A DNA stretch of 64,000 nt from contig CM049310.1 of NCBI GenBank assembly GCA_026874595.1, positions 89,785,556 to 89,849,555 of the forward strand. The letters run 5' to 3'. A program made the translations under genes and the position numbers. Under the pieces are notes generated by a model. That model was not told the origin of the DNA. It ran no database searches and saw only the letters and a program-made list of their open reading frames with translations. The DNA is from Sipunculus nudus. Taxonomy: Eukaryota; Annelida; Sipuncula; Golfingiida; Sipunculidae. Below, in pieces: positions 21,461-34,646 of the stretch (the first letter of the stretch is position 1; every line of letters starts with the position of its first letter).

Positions 21461-21836
21461 ATTCATGTGCACGAACAGGCACTGTTATGTAGCCCGGGTA
21501 CTAGTCTTCGTCCCTACGGGTCAAAATCGTGTTTAAATTCAGGAGAATACATCATTTATGTGGTGTTTTTACAATAAGCAAAGCATAAGCAAAACGTGGA
21601 CAAAGTGTAAGCAAAGGAATAAGAACTTCATTAATGAGATTTTCGACCGTTTATTGAAGTTATAATGTATTATTCAACTTGTCAGGAGTCTTATTTATGA
21701 CAGAAATCGTGCAAAACAGTAGAGATATTGAGATCAAGTGAGAAAATAGGTCCCGAAAATTCATAATATCTCCTTAAGAAAAAGCAGAATTATACATTTC
21801 TGATTTTGATTGAACGAATTTGCTCTTTATTTTTAT
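21461..21836 (+). repeat. Type K' monomer (376 bp), reference copy
   Basis: This has the K body (TTCAGGAG, CGTGGAC, GAATAAGAAC, TTCATTAATG, GAAAATTCATAA) with the normal CACGAACAGG and CATTTATGTGG of D/A types at its front, so it is probably a D front joined to K near bases 65-85 of the monomer. Starts: 21461, 34271, 39546 and 58370. It is always preceded by A' and followed by B. Confidence 0.9.
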
Positions 21837-24800
21837 ATTCATGTGCACGAACAGGCACTGTTATGTAGCCCGGGAACTAGTCTTCGTCCCTATGGGTCAA
21901 AATCGTGTTTAAATTTAGGAGAATACATCATTATTTGTGGTGTTTTTACAATAAGCAAGGTATAAGCAAAACGTAGACAAAGTGTAAGCAAAGGAATTAG
22001 GACTTCATAAATGAGATTTTCGACCGTTTATTGAAGTTATAATGTATTATTCAACTTGTCAGGAGTCTTATTTATGACAGAAATCGTGCAAATCAGTAGA
22101 GATATTGTGATCAAATCAGAAAATAGGTCCCGAAAATCCATAATATCCAATTGAGAAAAATGCAGAATTATACATTTCTGATTTAGATTGAACGAATTTG
22201 CTCTTTATTTTTATATTCATGTGCACGAACAGGCACTGTTATGTAGCCGGAGAACTAATCTTCGTCCCTATTTGTCAAAATCGTGTTTAAATTTGAGAGA
22301 ATACATCATGTATGTGGTGTTTTTACAATAAGCAAAGCATAAGCAAAACGTAAACAAAGTGTAAGCAAAGGAATTAGGACTTCATAAATGCGATTTTCGA
22401 CCGTTTTCTGAAGTTATAATGTATTATTCGACGTGTCAGGAGTCTTATTTAAGACAGAAATCGTGCAAAACACTAGAGATATTGTGATCAAGTGAGAAAA
22501 TAGGTCCCGAAAATCCATAATATCTCCTTAAGAAAAAGCAGAATTATATATTTCTGATTTTGATTGAACGAATTTGCTCTTTATTTTTATATTCATGTGC
22601 ACGAACAGGCACTGTTATGTAGCCCGGGAACTAGTCTTCGTCCCTATATGTCAAAATCGTGTTTAAATTTAGGAGAATACATCATTTATGTGGTGTTTTT
22701 ACAATAAGCAAGGCATAAGCAAAACGTAGACAAAGTGTAAGCAAAGGAATTAGGACTTCATAAATGAGATTTTCGACCGTTTTTTGAAGTTATAATGTAT
22801 TATTCGACGTTTCAGGAGTCTTATTTATGACAGAAATCGTGCAAAACACCAGAGATATTGTGATCAAGTGAGAAAATAGGTCCCGAAAATCCATAATATC
22901 TCCTTAAAAAAAGCAGAATTATACATTTCTGATTTTGATTGAACGAATTTGCCCTTTATTTTTATATTCATGTGCACGAACAGGCACTGTTATGTAGCCC
23001 GGGTACTAGTCTTCGTCCCTACGGGTCAAAATCGTGTTTAAATTTAGGAGAATACATCATTTATGTGGTGTTTTTACAATAAGCAAAGCATAAGCAAAAC
23101 GTAGACAAAGTGTAAGCAAAGGAATTAGGACTCCATAAATGAGATTTTCGACCGTTTATTGAAGTTGTAATGTATTATTCAACTTGTCAGGAGTCTTATT
23201 TATGACAGAAATCGTGCAAAACAGTAGAGATATTGAGATCAAATCAGAAAATAGGTCCTGAAAATCCATAATATCCAATTGATAAAAAAATGCAGAATTA
23301 TACATTTCTGATTTTGATTGAACGAATTTGCTCTTTATTTTTATATTCATGTGCACGAACAGGCACTGTTATGTAGCCCGGGAACTAGTCTTCGTCCCTA
23401 TGGGTCAAAATCGTGTTTAAATTTAGGAGAATACATCATTATTTGTGGTGTTTTTACAATAAGCAAGGTATAAGCAAAACGTAGACAAAGTGTAAGCAAA
23501 GGAATTAGGACTTCATAAATGAGATTTTCGACCGTTTATTGAAGTTATAATGTATTATTCAACTTGTCAGGAGTCTTATTTATGACAGAAATCGTGCAAA
23601 TCAGTAGAGATATTGTGATCAAATCAGAAAATAGGTCCCGAAAATCCATAATATCCAATTGAGAAAAATGCAGAATTATACATTTCTGATTTAGATTGAA
23701 CGAATTTGCTCTTTATTTTTATATTCATGTGCACGAACAGGCACTGTTATGTAGCCGGAGAACTAATCTTCGTCCCTATTTGTCAAAATCGTGTTTAAAT
23801 TTGAGAGAATACATCATGTATGTGGTGTTTTTACAATAAGCAAAGCATAAGCAAAACGTAAACAAAGTGTAAGCAAAGGAATTAGGACTTCATAAATGCG
23901 ATTTTCGACCGTTTTCTGAAGTTATAATGTATTATTCGACGTGTCAGGAGTCTTATTTAAGACAGAAATCGTGCAAAACACTAGAGATATTGTGATCAAG
24001 TGAGAAAATAGGTCCCGAAAATCCATAATATCTCCTTAAGAAAAAGCAGAATTATATATTTCTGATTTTGATTGAACGAATTTGCTCTTTATTTTTATAT
24101 TCATGTGCACGAACAGGCACTGTTATGTAGCCCGGGAACTAGTCTTCGTCCCTATATGTCAAAATCGTGTTTAAATTTAGGAGAATACATCATTTATGTG
24201 GTGTTTTTACAATAAGCAAGGCATAAGCAAAACGTAGACAAAGTGTAAGCAAAGGAATTAGGACTTCATAAATGAGATTTTCGACCGTTTTTTGAAGTTA
24301 TAATGTATTATTCGACGTTTCAGGAGTCTTATTTATGACAGAAATCGTGCAAAACACCAGAGATATTGTGATCAAGTGAGAAAATAGGTCCCGAAAATCC
24401 ATAATATCTCCTTAAAAAAAGCAGAATTATACATTTCTGATTTTGATTGAACGAATTTGCCCTTTATTTTTATATTCATGTGCACGAACAGGCACTGTTA
24501 TGTAGCCCGGGTACTAGTCTTCGTCCCTACGGGTCAAAATCGTGTTTAAATTTAGGAGAATACATCATTTATGTGGTGTTTTTACAATAAGCAAAGCATA
24601 AGCAAAACGTAGACAAAGTGTAAGCAAAGGAATTAGGACTCCATAAATGAGATTTTCGACCGTTTATTGAAGTTGTAATGTATTATTCAACTTGTCAGGA
24701 GTCTTATTTATGACAGAAATCGTGCAAAACAGTAGAGATATTGAGATCAAATCAGAAAATAGGTCCTGAAAATCCATAATATCCAATTGATAAAAAAATG

Positions 24801-26360
24801 CAGAATTATACATTTCTGATTTTGATTGAACGAATTTGCTCTTTATTTTTATATTCATGTGCACGAACAGGCACTGTTATGTAGCCCGGGAACTAGTCTT
24901 CGTCCCTATGGGTCAAAATCGTGTTTAAATTTAGGAGAATACATCATTATTTGTGGTGTTTTTACAATAAGCAAGGTATAAGCAAAACGTAGACAAAGTG
25001 TAAGCAAAGGAATTAGGACTTTATAAATGAGATTTTCGACCGTTTATTGAAGTTATAATGTATTATTCAACTTGTCAGGAGTCTTATTTATGACAGAAAT
25101 CGTGCAAATCAGTAGAGATATTGTGATCAAATCAGAAAATAGGTCCCGAAAATCCATTATATCCAATTGAGAAAAATGCAGAATTATACATTTCTGATTT
25201 AGATTGAACGAATTTGCTCTTTATTTTTATATTCATGTGCACGAACAGGCACTGTTATGTAGCCCGGGAACTAGTCTTCGTCCCTATGGGTCAAAATCGT
25301 GTTTAAATTTGAGAGAATACATCATGTATGTGGTGTTTTTACAATAAGCAAAGCATAAGCAAAACGTAAACAAAGTGTAAGCAGAGGAATTAGGACTTCA
25401 TAAATGCGATTTTCGACCGTTTTCTGAAGTTATAATGTATTATTCGACGTGTCAGGAGTCTTATTTAAGACAGAAATCGTGCAAAACACTAGAGTTATTG
25501 TGATCAAGTGAGAAAATAGGTCCCGAAAATCCATAATATCTCCTTAAGAAAAAGCAGAATTATATATTTCTGATTTTGATTGAACGAATTTGCTCTTTAT
25601 TTTTATATTCATGTGCACGAACAGGCACTGTTATGTAGCCCGGGAACTAGTCTTCGTCCCTATATGTCAAAATCGTGTTTAAATTTAGGAGAATACATCA
25701 TTTATGTGGTGTTTTTACAATAAGCAAGGCATAAGCAAAACGTAGACAAAGTGTAAGCAAAGGAATTAGGACTTCATAAATGAGATTTTCGACCGTTTTT
25801 TGAAGTTATAATGTATTATTCGACGTTTCAGGAGTCTTATTTATGACAGAAATCGTGCAAAACACCAGAGATATTGTGATCAAGTGAGAAAATAGGTCCC
25901 GAAAATCCATAATATCTCCTTAAAAAAAGCAGAATTATACATTTCTGATTTTGATTGAACGAATTTGCCCTTTATTTTTATATTCATGTGCACGAACAGG
26001 CACTGTTATGTAGCCCGGGTACTAGTCTTCGTCCCTACGGGTCAAAATCGTGTTTAAATTTAGGAGAATACATCATTTATGTGGTGTTTTTACAATAAGC
26101 AAAGCATAAGCAAAACGTAGACAAAGTGTAAGCAAAGGAATTAGGACTCCATAAATGAGATTTTCGACCGTTTATTGAAGTTGTAATGTATTATTCAACT
26201 TGTCAGGAGTCTTATTTATGACAGAAATCGTGCAAAACAGTAGAGATATTGAGATCAAATCAGAAAATAGGTCCTGAAAATCCATAATATCCAATTGATA
26301 AAAAAATGCAGAATTATACATTTCTGATTTTGATTGAACGAATTTGCTCTTTATTTTTAT
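21837..26360 (+). repeat. 4-monomer HOR, three tandem copies of 1,508 bp
   Basis: Copies are 21837-23344, 23345-24852 and 24853-26360. The order is B C A' D, and in the third copy B2, L|C, A', D. Monomer starts: 21837, 22215, 22591, 22966, 23345, 23723, 24099, 24474, 24853, 25231, 25607 and 25982. All three D monomers have the GTTGTAATG variant, and all three C-position monomers have TTATATATTT. The period is exactly 1,508 bp. Most of this region is missing from the second long copy. Confidence 0.94.
25231..25606 (+). repeat. Chimeric monomer L|C (with 35025)
   Basis: It is L through CTAGAGTTATTG, then the C-variant tail with TTATATATTT, and is followed by A' as a C tail predicts rather than B. 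The switch lies within about 65 bp near 25495-25560. A private GCAGAGGAATT is shared by the copy at 35025-35400. Confidence 0.87.
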
Positions 26361-28996
26361 ATTCATGTGCACGAACAGGCACTGTTATGTAGCCCGGGAA
26401 CTAGTCTTCGTCCCTATGGGTCAAAATCGTGTTTAAATTTAGGAGAATACATCATTATTTGTGGTGTTTTTACAATAAGCAAGGTATAAGCAAAACGTAG
26501 ACAAAGTGTAAGCAAAGGAATTAGGACTTTATAAATGAGATTTTCGACCGTTTATTGAAGTTATAATGTATTATTCAACTTGTCAGGAGTCTTATTTATG
26601 ACAGAAATCGTGCAAATCAGTAGAGATATTGTGATCAAATCAGAAAATAGGTCCCGAAAATCCATTATATCCAATTGAGAAAAATGCAGAATTATACATT
26701 TCTGATTTAGATTGAACGAATTTGCTCTTTATTTTTATATTCATGTGCACGAACAGGCACTGTTATGTAGCCCGGGAACTAGTCTTCGTCCCTATGGGTC
26801 AAAATCGTGTTTAAATTTGAGAGAATACATCATGTATGTGGTGTTTTTACAATAAGCAAAGCAAAAGCAAAACGTAAACAAAGTGTAAGCAAAGGAATTA
26901 GGACTTCATAAATGCGATTTTCGACCGTTTTCTGAAGTTATAATGTATTATTCGACGTGTCAGGAGTCTTATTTAAGACAGAAATCGTGCAAAACACTAG
27001 AGTTATTGTGATCAAGTGAGAAAATAGGTCCCGAAAATCCATAATATCTCCTTAAGAAAAAGCAGAATTATACATTTCTGATTTTGATTGAACGAATTTG
27101 CTCTTTATTTTTATATTCATGTGCACGAACAGGCACTGTTATGTAGCCCGGGAACTAGTCTTCGTCCCTATGGGTCAAAATCGTGTTTAAATTTAGGAGA
27201 ATACATCATTATTTGTGGTGTTTTTACAATAAGCAAGGTATAAGCAAAACGTAGACAAAGTGTAAGCAAAGGAATTAGGACTTCATAAATGAGATTTTCG
27301 ACCGTTTATTGAAGTTATAATGTATTATTCAACTTGTCAGGAGTCTTATTTATGACAGAAATCGTGGAAATCAGTAGAGATATTGTGATCAAATCAGAAA
27401 ATAGGTCCCGAAAATCCATAATATCCAATTGAGAAAAATGCAGAATTATACATTTCTGATTTAGATTGAACGAATTTGCTCTTTATTTTTATATTCATGT
27501 GCACGAACAGGCACTGTTATGTAGCCGGAGAACTAATCTTCGTCCCTATTTGTCAAAATCGTGTTTAAATTTGAGAGAATACATCATGTATGTGGTGTTT
27601 TTACAATAAGCAAAGCATAAGCAAAACGTAAACAAAGTGTAAGCAAAGGAATTAGGACTTCATAAATGCGATTTTCGACCGTTTTCTGAAGTTATAATGT
27701 ATTATTCGACGTGTCAGGAGTCTTATTTAAGACAGAAATCGTGCAAAACACTAGACATATTGTGATCAAGTGAGAAAATAGGTCCCGAAAATCCATAATA
27801 TCTCCTTAAGAAAAAGCAGAATTATACATTTCTGATTTTGATTGAACGAATTTGCTCTTTATTTTTATATTCATGTGCACGAACAGGCACTGTTATGTAG
27901 CCCGGGAACTAGTCTTCGTCCCTATATGTCAAAATCGTGTTTAAATTTAGGAGAATACATCATTTATGTGGTGTTTTTACAATAAGCAAGGCATAAGCAA
28001 AACGTAGACAAAGTGTAAGCAAAGGAATTAGGACTTCATAAATGAGATTTTCGACCGTTTTTTGAAGTTATAATGTATTATTCGACGTTTCAGGAGTCTT
28101 ATTTATGACAGAAATCGTGCAAAACACCAGAGATATTGTGATCAAGTGAGAAAATAGGTCCCGAAAATCCATAATATCTCCTTAAAAAAAGCAGAATTAT
28201 ACATTTCTGATTTTGATTGAACGAATTTTCCCTTTATTTTTATATTCATGTGCACGAACAGGCACTGTTATGTAGCCCGGGTACTAGTCTTCGTCCCTAC
28301 GGGTCAAAATCGTGTTTAAATTTAGGAGAATACATCATTTATGTGGTGTTTTTACAATAAGCAAAGCATAAGCAAAACGTAGACAAAGTGTAAGCAAAGG
28401 AATTAGGACTCCATAAATGAGATTTTCGACCGTTTATTGAAGTTATAATGTATTATTCAACTTGTCAGGAGTCTTATTTATGACAGAAATCGTGCAAATC
28501 AGTAGAGATATTGTGATCAAATCAGAAAATAGGTCCCGAAAATCCATTATGTCCAATTGAGAAAAATGCAGAATTATACATTTCTGATTTAGATTGAACG
28601 AATTTGCTCTTTATTTTTATATTCATGTGCACGAATAGGCACTGTTATGTAGCCGGAGAACTAATCTTCGTCCCTATTTGTCAAAATCGTGTTTAAATTT
28701 GAGAGAATACATCATGTATGTGGTGTTTTTACAATAAGCAAAGCATAAGCAAAACGTAAACAAAGTGTAAGCAAAGGAATTAGGACTTCATAAATGCGAT
28801 TTTCGACCGTTTTCTGAAGTTATAATGTATTATTCGACGTGTCAGGAGTCTTATTTAAGACAGAAATCGTGCAAAACACTAGAGTTATTGTGATCAAGTG
28901 AGAAAATAGGTCCCGAAAATCCATAATATCTCCTTAAGAAAAAGCAGAATTATACATTTCTGATTTTGATTGAACGAATTTGCTCTTTATTTTTAT
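26361..28996 (+). repeat. Block 8: B2 L B1 C A' D|B C|L
   Basis: Monomers start at 26361, 26739, 27115, 27493, 27869, 28244 and 28621. Private markers make this stretch easy to match with 59875-62132 in the second long copy: GCAAAAGC (26739), CGTGGAAATC (27115), GACATATT (27493), ATTTTCCCTTT (27869) and CACGAATAGG (28621). Confidence 0.92.
28244..28620 (+). repeat. Chimeric monomer D|B2-like (with 61380)
   Basis: The front is D to CAACTTG, and the back is B from CAAATCAGTAG with CCATTAT. The copy here has CCATTATGTCC (G at 28551), and the partner at 61380-61756 has CCATTATATCC. A C-front monomer follows instead of the L front that normally follows B2. Confidence 0.86.
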
Positions 28997-29373
28997 ATTC
29001 ATGTGCACGAACAGGCACTGTTATGTAGCCCGGGAACTAGCCTTCGTCCCTATGGGTCATAATCGTGTTTAAATTTGGGAGAATACATCATTTATGTAGT
29101 GTTTTTACAATAAGCAAAGCATAAGCAAAACGTAAACAAAGTGTAAGCAAAGGAATTAGGACTTCATAAATAAGATTTTCGACCGTTTTCTGAAGTTATA
29201 ATGTATTATTCAACTTGGTAGGAGTCTTATTTATGACAGAAATCGTGCAAAACACTAGAGATATTATGATCAAGTGAGAAAATAGGTCCCGAAAATCCAT
29301 AATATCCAATTGAGAAAAAAGCAGAATAATACATTTCTGATTTTGATTGAACGAATTTGCTCTTTATTTTTAT
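28997..29373 (+). repeat. Type M monomer (377 bp), single copy in the window
   Basis: This is a one-off combination: GGGAACTAGCCTTCG, TATGGGTCATAATCG, TTGGGAG, TTATGTAGTG, CATAAATAAG, GTTTTCTGAAG, CAACTTGGTAGGAG, AACACTAG, ATTATGATCAAG, CCAATTGAGAAAAAAGC and CAGAATAATAC. It is E/H-like in front with several private substitutions. It stands at the right-hand edge of the first copy of the long duplication, before an I-J-K-L run. Confidence 0.9.
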
Positions 29374-32300
29374 ATTCATGTGCACGAATAGGCACTGTTA
29401 TGTAGCCCGGGTACTAGTCTTCGTCCCTACGGGTCAAAATCGTGTTTAAATTTAGGAGAATACATCATTTATGTGGTGTTTTTACAATAAGCAATCCATA
29501 AGCAAAACGTAGACAAAGTGTAAGCAAAGGAATTAGTACTTCATAAATAAGATTTTCGACCGTTTTTTGAAGTTATAATGTATTATTCAACTTGTCAGGA
29601 GTCTTATTTATGACAGAAATCATGCAAAACAGTAGAGATATTGTGATCAAATGAGAAAATAGGTCCCGAAAATCCATAATATCCAATTGAGAAAAAAGCA
29701 CAATTATACATTTCTGATTTTGATTGAACGAATTTGCTCTTTATTTTTATATTCATGTGCACGAACAGGCACTGTTATGTAGCCGGGGAACTAGTCTTCG
29801 TCCCTATGGGTCATAATCGTGTTTAAATTTGGGAGAATACATCATTTATGTGGTGTTTTTACATAAAGCAAAGCATAAGCAAAACGTAAACAAAGTGTAA
29901 GCAAAGGAATTAGGACTTCATAAAAGCGATTTTCGACCGTTTTCTGAAGTTATAATGTATTATTCGACGTGTCAGGAGTCTTATTTATGACAGAAATCGT
30001 GCAAAACAGTAGAGATATTGTGATCAAATGAGAAAATAGGTCCCGAAAATGCATAATATCCAATTGAGAAAAAAGCACAATTATACATTTCTGATTTTGA
30101 TTGAACGAATTTGCTCTTTATTTTTATATTCATGTGCACGGATAGGCACTGTTATGTAGCCCGGGTACTAGTCTTCGTCCCTACGGGTCAAAATCGTGTT
30201 TAAATTCAGGAGAATACATCATTTTTGTGGTGTTTTTACAATAAGCAAAGCATAAGCAAAACGTGGACAAAGTGTAAGCAAAGGAATAAGAACTTCATTA
30301 ATGAGATTTTCGACCGTTTATTGAAGTTATAATGTATTATTCAACTTGTCAGGAGTCTTATTTATGACAAAAATCGTGCAAAACAGTAGAGATATTGAGA
30401 TCAAGTGAGAAAATAGGTCCCGAAAATTCATAATATCTCCTTAAGAAAAAGCAGAATTATACATTTCTGATTTTGATTGAACGAATTTGCTCTTTATTTT
30501 TATATTCATGTGCACGAACAGGCACTGTTATGTAGCCCGGGAACTAGTCTTCGTCCCTATGGGTCAAAATCGTGTTTAAATTTGAGAGAATACATCATGT
30601 ATGTGGTGTTTTTACAATAAGCAAAGCATAAGCAAAACGTAAACAAAGTGTAAGCAAAGGAATTAGGACTTCATAAATGCGATTTTCGACCGTTTTCTGA
30701 AGTTATAATGTATTATTCGACGTGTCAGGAGTCTTATTTAAGACAGAAATCGTGCAAAACACTAGAGTTATTGTGATCAAGTGAGAAAATAGGTCCCGAA
30801 AATCCATAATATCTCCTTAAGAAAAAGCAGAATTATACATTTCTGATTTTGATTGAACGAATTTGCTCTTTATTTTTATATTCATGTGCACGAACAGGCA
30901 CTGTTATGTAGCCCGGGAACTAGTCTTCGTCCCTATGGGTCAAAATCGTGTTTAAATTTAGGAGAATACATCATTATTTGTGGTGTTTTTACAATAAGCA
31001 AGGTATAAGCAAAACGTAGACAAAGTGTAAGCAAAGGAATTAGGACTTCATAAATGAGATTTTCGACCGTTTATTGAAGTTATAATGTATTATTCAACTT
31101 GTCAGGAGTCTTATTTATGACAGAAATCGTGCAAATCAGTAGAGATATTGTGATCAAATCAGAAAATAGGTCCCGAAAATCCATAATATCCAATTGAGAA
31201 AAATGCAGAATTATACATTTCTGATTTAGATTGAACGAATTTGCTCTTTATTTTTATATTCATGTGCACGAACAGGCACTGTTATGTAGCCGGAGAACTA
31301 ATCTTCGTCCCTATTTGTCAAAATCGTGTTTAAATTTGAGAGAATACATCATGTATGTGGTGTTTTTACAATAAGCAAAGCATAAGCAAAACGTAAACAA
31401 AGTGTAAGCAAAGGAATTAGGACTTCATAAATGCGATTTTCGACCGTTTTCTGAAGTTATAATGTATTATTCGACGTGTCAGGAGTCTTATTTAAGACAG
31501 AAATCGTGCAAAACACTAGAGATATTGTGATCAAGTGAGAAAATAGGTCCCGAAAATCCATAATATCTCCTTAAGAAAAAGCAGAATTATACATTTCTGA
31601 TTTTGATTGAACGAATTTGCTCTTTATTTTTATATTCATGTGGACGAACAGGCACTGTTATGTAGCCCGGGAACTAGTCTTCGTCCCTATATGTCAAAAA
31701 CGTGTTTAAATTTAGGAGAATACATCATTTATGTGGTGTTTTTACAATAAGCAAGGCATAAGCAAAACGTAGACAAAGTGTAAGCAAAGGAATTAGGACT
31801 TCATAAATGAGATTTTCGACCGTTTTTTGAAGTTATAATGTATTATTCGACGTTTCAGGAGTCTTATTTATGACAGAAATCGTGCAAAACACCAGAGATA
31901 TTGTGATCAAGTGAGAAAATAGGTCCCGAAAATCCATAATATCTCCTTAAAAAAAGCAGAATTATACATTTCTGATTTTGATTGAACGAATTTGCCCTTT
32001 ATTTTTATATTCATGTGCACGAACAGGCACTGTTATGTAGCCCGGGTACTAGTCTTCGTCCCTACGGGTCAAAATCGTGTTTAAATTTAGGAGAATACAT
32101 CATTTATGTGGTGTTTTTACAATAAGCAAAGCATAAGCAAAACGTAGACAAAGTGTAAGCAAAGGAATTAGGACTCCATAAATGAGATTTTCGACCGTTT
32201 ATTGAAGTTATAATGTATTATTCAACTTGTCAGGAGTCTTATTTATGACAGAAATCGTGCAAAACAGTAGAGATATTGAGATCAAATCAGAAAATAGGTC

Positions 32301-34646
32301 CTGAAAATCCATAATATCCAATTGATAAAAAAATGCAGAATTATACATTTCTGATTTTGATTGAACGAATTTGCTCTTTATTTTTATATTCATGTGCACG
32401 AACAGGCACTGTTATGTAGCCCGGGAACTAGTCTTCGTCCCTATGGGTCAAAATCGTGTTTAAATTTAGGAGAATACATCATTATTTGTGGTGTTTTTAC
32501 AATAAGCAAGGTATAAGCAAAACGTAGACAAAGTGTAAGCAAAGGAATTAGGACTTCATAAATGAGATTTTCGACCGTTTATTGAAGTTATAATGTATTA
32601 TTCAACTTGTCAGGAGTCTTATTTATGACAGAAATCGTGCAAATCAGTAGAGATATTGTGATCAAATCAGAAAATAGGTCCCGAAAATCCATTATATCCA
32701 ATTGAGAAAAATGCAGAATTATACATTTCTGATTTAGATTGAACGAATTTGCTCTTTATTTTTATATTCATGTGCACGAACAGGCACTGTTATGTAGCCC
32801 GGGAACTAGTCTTCGTCCCTATGGGTCAAAATCGTGTTTAAATTTGAGAGAATACATCATGTATGTGGTGTTTTTACAATAAGCAAAGCATAAGCAAAAC
32901 GTAAACAAAGTGTAAGCAAAGGAATTAGGACTTCATAAATGCGATTTTCGACCGTTTTCTGAAGTTATAATGTATTATTCGACGTGTCAGGAGTCTTATT
33001 TAAGACAGAAATCGTGCAAAACACTAGAGTTATTGTGATCAAGTGAGAAAATAGGTCCCGAAAATCCATAATATCTCCTTAAGAAAAAGCAGAATTATAC
33101 ATTTCTGATTTTGATTGAACGAATTTGCTCTTTATTTTTATATTCATGTGCACGAACAGGCACTGTTATGTAGCCCGGGAACTAGTCTTCGTCCCTATGG
33201 GTCAAAATCGTGTTTAAATTTAGGAGAATACATCATTATTTGTGGTGTTTTTACAATAAGCAAGGTATAAGCAAAACGTAGACAAAGTGTAAGCAAAGGA
33301 ATTAGGACTTCATAAATGAGATTTTCGACCGTTTATTGAAGTTATAATGTATTATTCAACTTGTCAGGAGTCTTATTTATGACAGAAATCGTGCAAATCA
33401 GTAGAGATATTGTGATCAAATCAGAAAATAGGTCCCGAAAATCCATAATATCCAATTGAGAAAAATGCAGAATTATACATTTCTGATTTAGATTGAACGA
33501 ATTTGCTCTTTATTTTTATATTCATGTGCACGAACAGGCACTGTTATGTAGCCGGAGAACTAATCTTCGTCCCTATTTGTCAAAATCGTGTTTAAATTTG
33601 AGAGAATACATCATGTATGTGGTGTTTTTACAATAAGCAAAGCATAAGCAAAACGTAAACAAAGTGTAAGCAAAGGAATTAGGACTTCATAAATGCGATT
33701 TTCGACCGTTTTCTGAAGTTATAATGTATTATTCGACGTGTCAGGAGTCTTATTTAAGACAGAAATCGTGCAAAACACTAGAGATATTGTGATCAAGTGA
33801 GAAAATAGGTCCCGAAAATCCATAATATCTCCTTAAGAAAAAGCAGAATTATACATTTCTGATTTTGATTGAACGAATTTGCTCTTTATTTTTATATTCA
33901 TGTGCACGAACAGGCACTGTTATGTAGCCCGGGAACTAGTCTTCGTCCCTATATGTCAAAATCGTGTTTAAATTTAGGAGAATACATCATTTATGTGGTG
34001 TTTTTACAATAAGCAAGGCATAAGCAAAACGTAGACAAAGTGTAAGCAAAGGAATTAGGACTTCATAAATGAGATTTTCGACCGTTTTTTGAAGTTATAA
34101 TGTATTATTCGACGTTTCAGGAGTCTTATTTATGACAGAAATCGTGCAAAACACCAGAGATATTGTGATCAAGTGAGAAAATAGGTCCCGAAAATCCATA
34201 ATATCTCCTTAAAAAAAGCAGAATTATACATTTCTGATTTTGATTGAACGAATTTGCCCTTTATTTTTATATTCATGTGCACGAACAGGCACTGTTATGT
34301 AGCCCGGGTACTAGTCTTCGTCCCTACGGGTCAAAATCGTGTTTAAATTCAGGAGAATACATCATTTATGTGGTGTTTTTACAATAAGCAAAGCATAAGC
34401 AAAACGTGGACAAAGTGTAAGCAAAGGAATAAGAACTTCATTAATGAGATTTTCGACCGTTTATTGAAGTTATAATGTATTATTCAACTTGTCAGGAGTC
34501 TTATTTATGACAGAAATCGTGCAAAACAGTAGAGATATTGAGATCAAGTGAGAAAATAGGTCCCGAAAATTCATAATATCTCCTTAAGAAAAAGCAGAAT
34601 TATACATTTCTGATTTTGATTGAACGAATTTGCTCTTTATTTTTAT
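28997..34646 (+). repeat. Block 9: M I J K L B C A'' D B2 L B C A' K'
   Basis: Starts: 28997, 29374, 29751, 30128, 30504, 30880, 31258, 31634, 32009, 32388, 32766, 33142, 33520, 33896 and 34271. The thirteen monomers from 29374 to 34270 have the same order and lengths as 14682-19578, at a constant offset of 14,692 bp, so this is a further, somewhat older copy of 12-mer material. GACAAAAATCG in the K at 30128 is private. Confidence 0.92.

Larger units (their letters stand above)
18450..21836 (+). repeat. Block 6: 5-monomer repeat region
   Basis: The order is B1 C A' K'|B2 L B1 C A' K', with starts 18450, 18828, 19204, 19579, 19956, 20332, 20710, 21086 and 21461. It reads as a duplication of the B-L-B-C-A' stretch, with the chimera at 19579 as the junction. 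A private C at 18991 (TTAGCACTTC) is absent from the matching place in the second long copy (G at 54018). Confidence 0.92.
4821..29040 (+). repeat. Long segmental duplication, copy 1 (partner 39847-62176)
   Basis: This is the first copy of the duplicated stretch, 24,220 bp. The few differences I noticed from copy 2, apart from the two block indels, are A13817/C48843, a 6-A run at 15377-15382 against 7 A at 50403-50409, C18991/G54018 and G28551/A61687. Private mutations in at least ten monomers are otherwise shared. Confidence 0.95.

Noticed and set aside
28997-29373. Type M as an inserted foreign element
   Set aside because: It keeps the full monomer length and register and is alignable throughout, so it is a divergent monomer and not an insertion.
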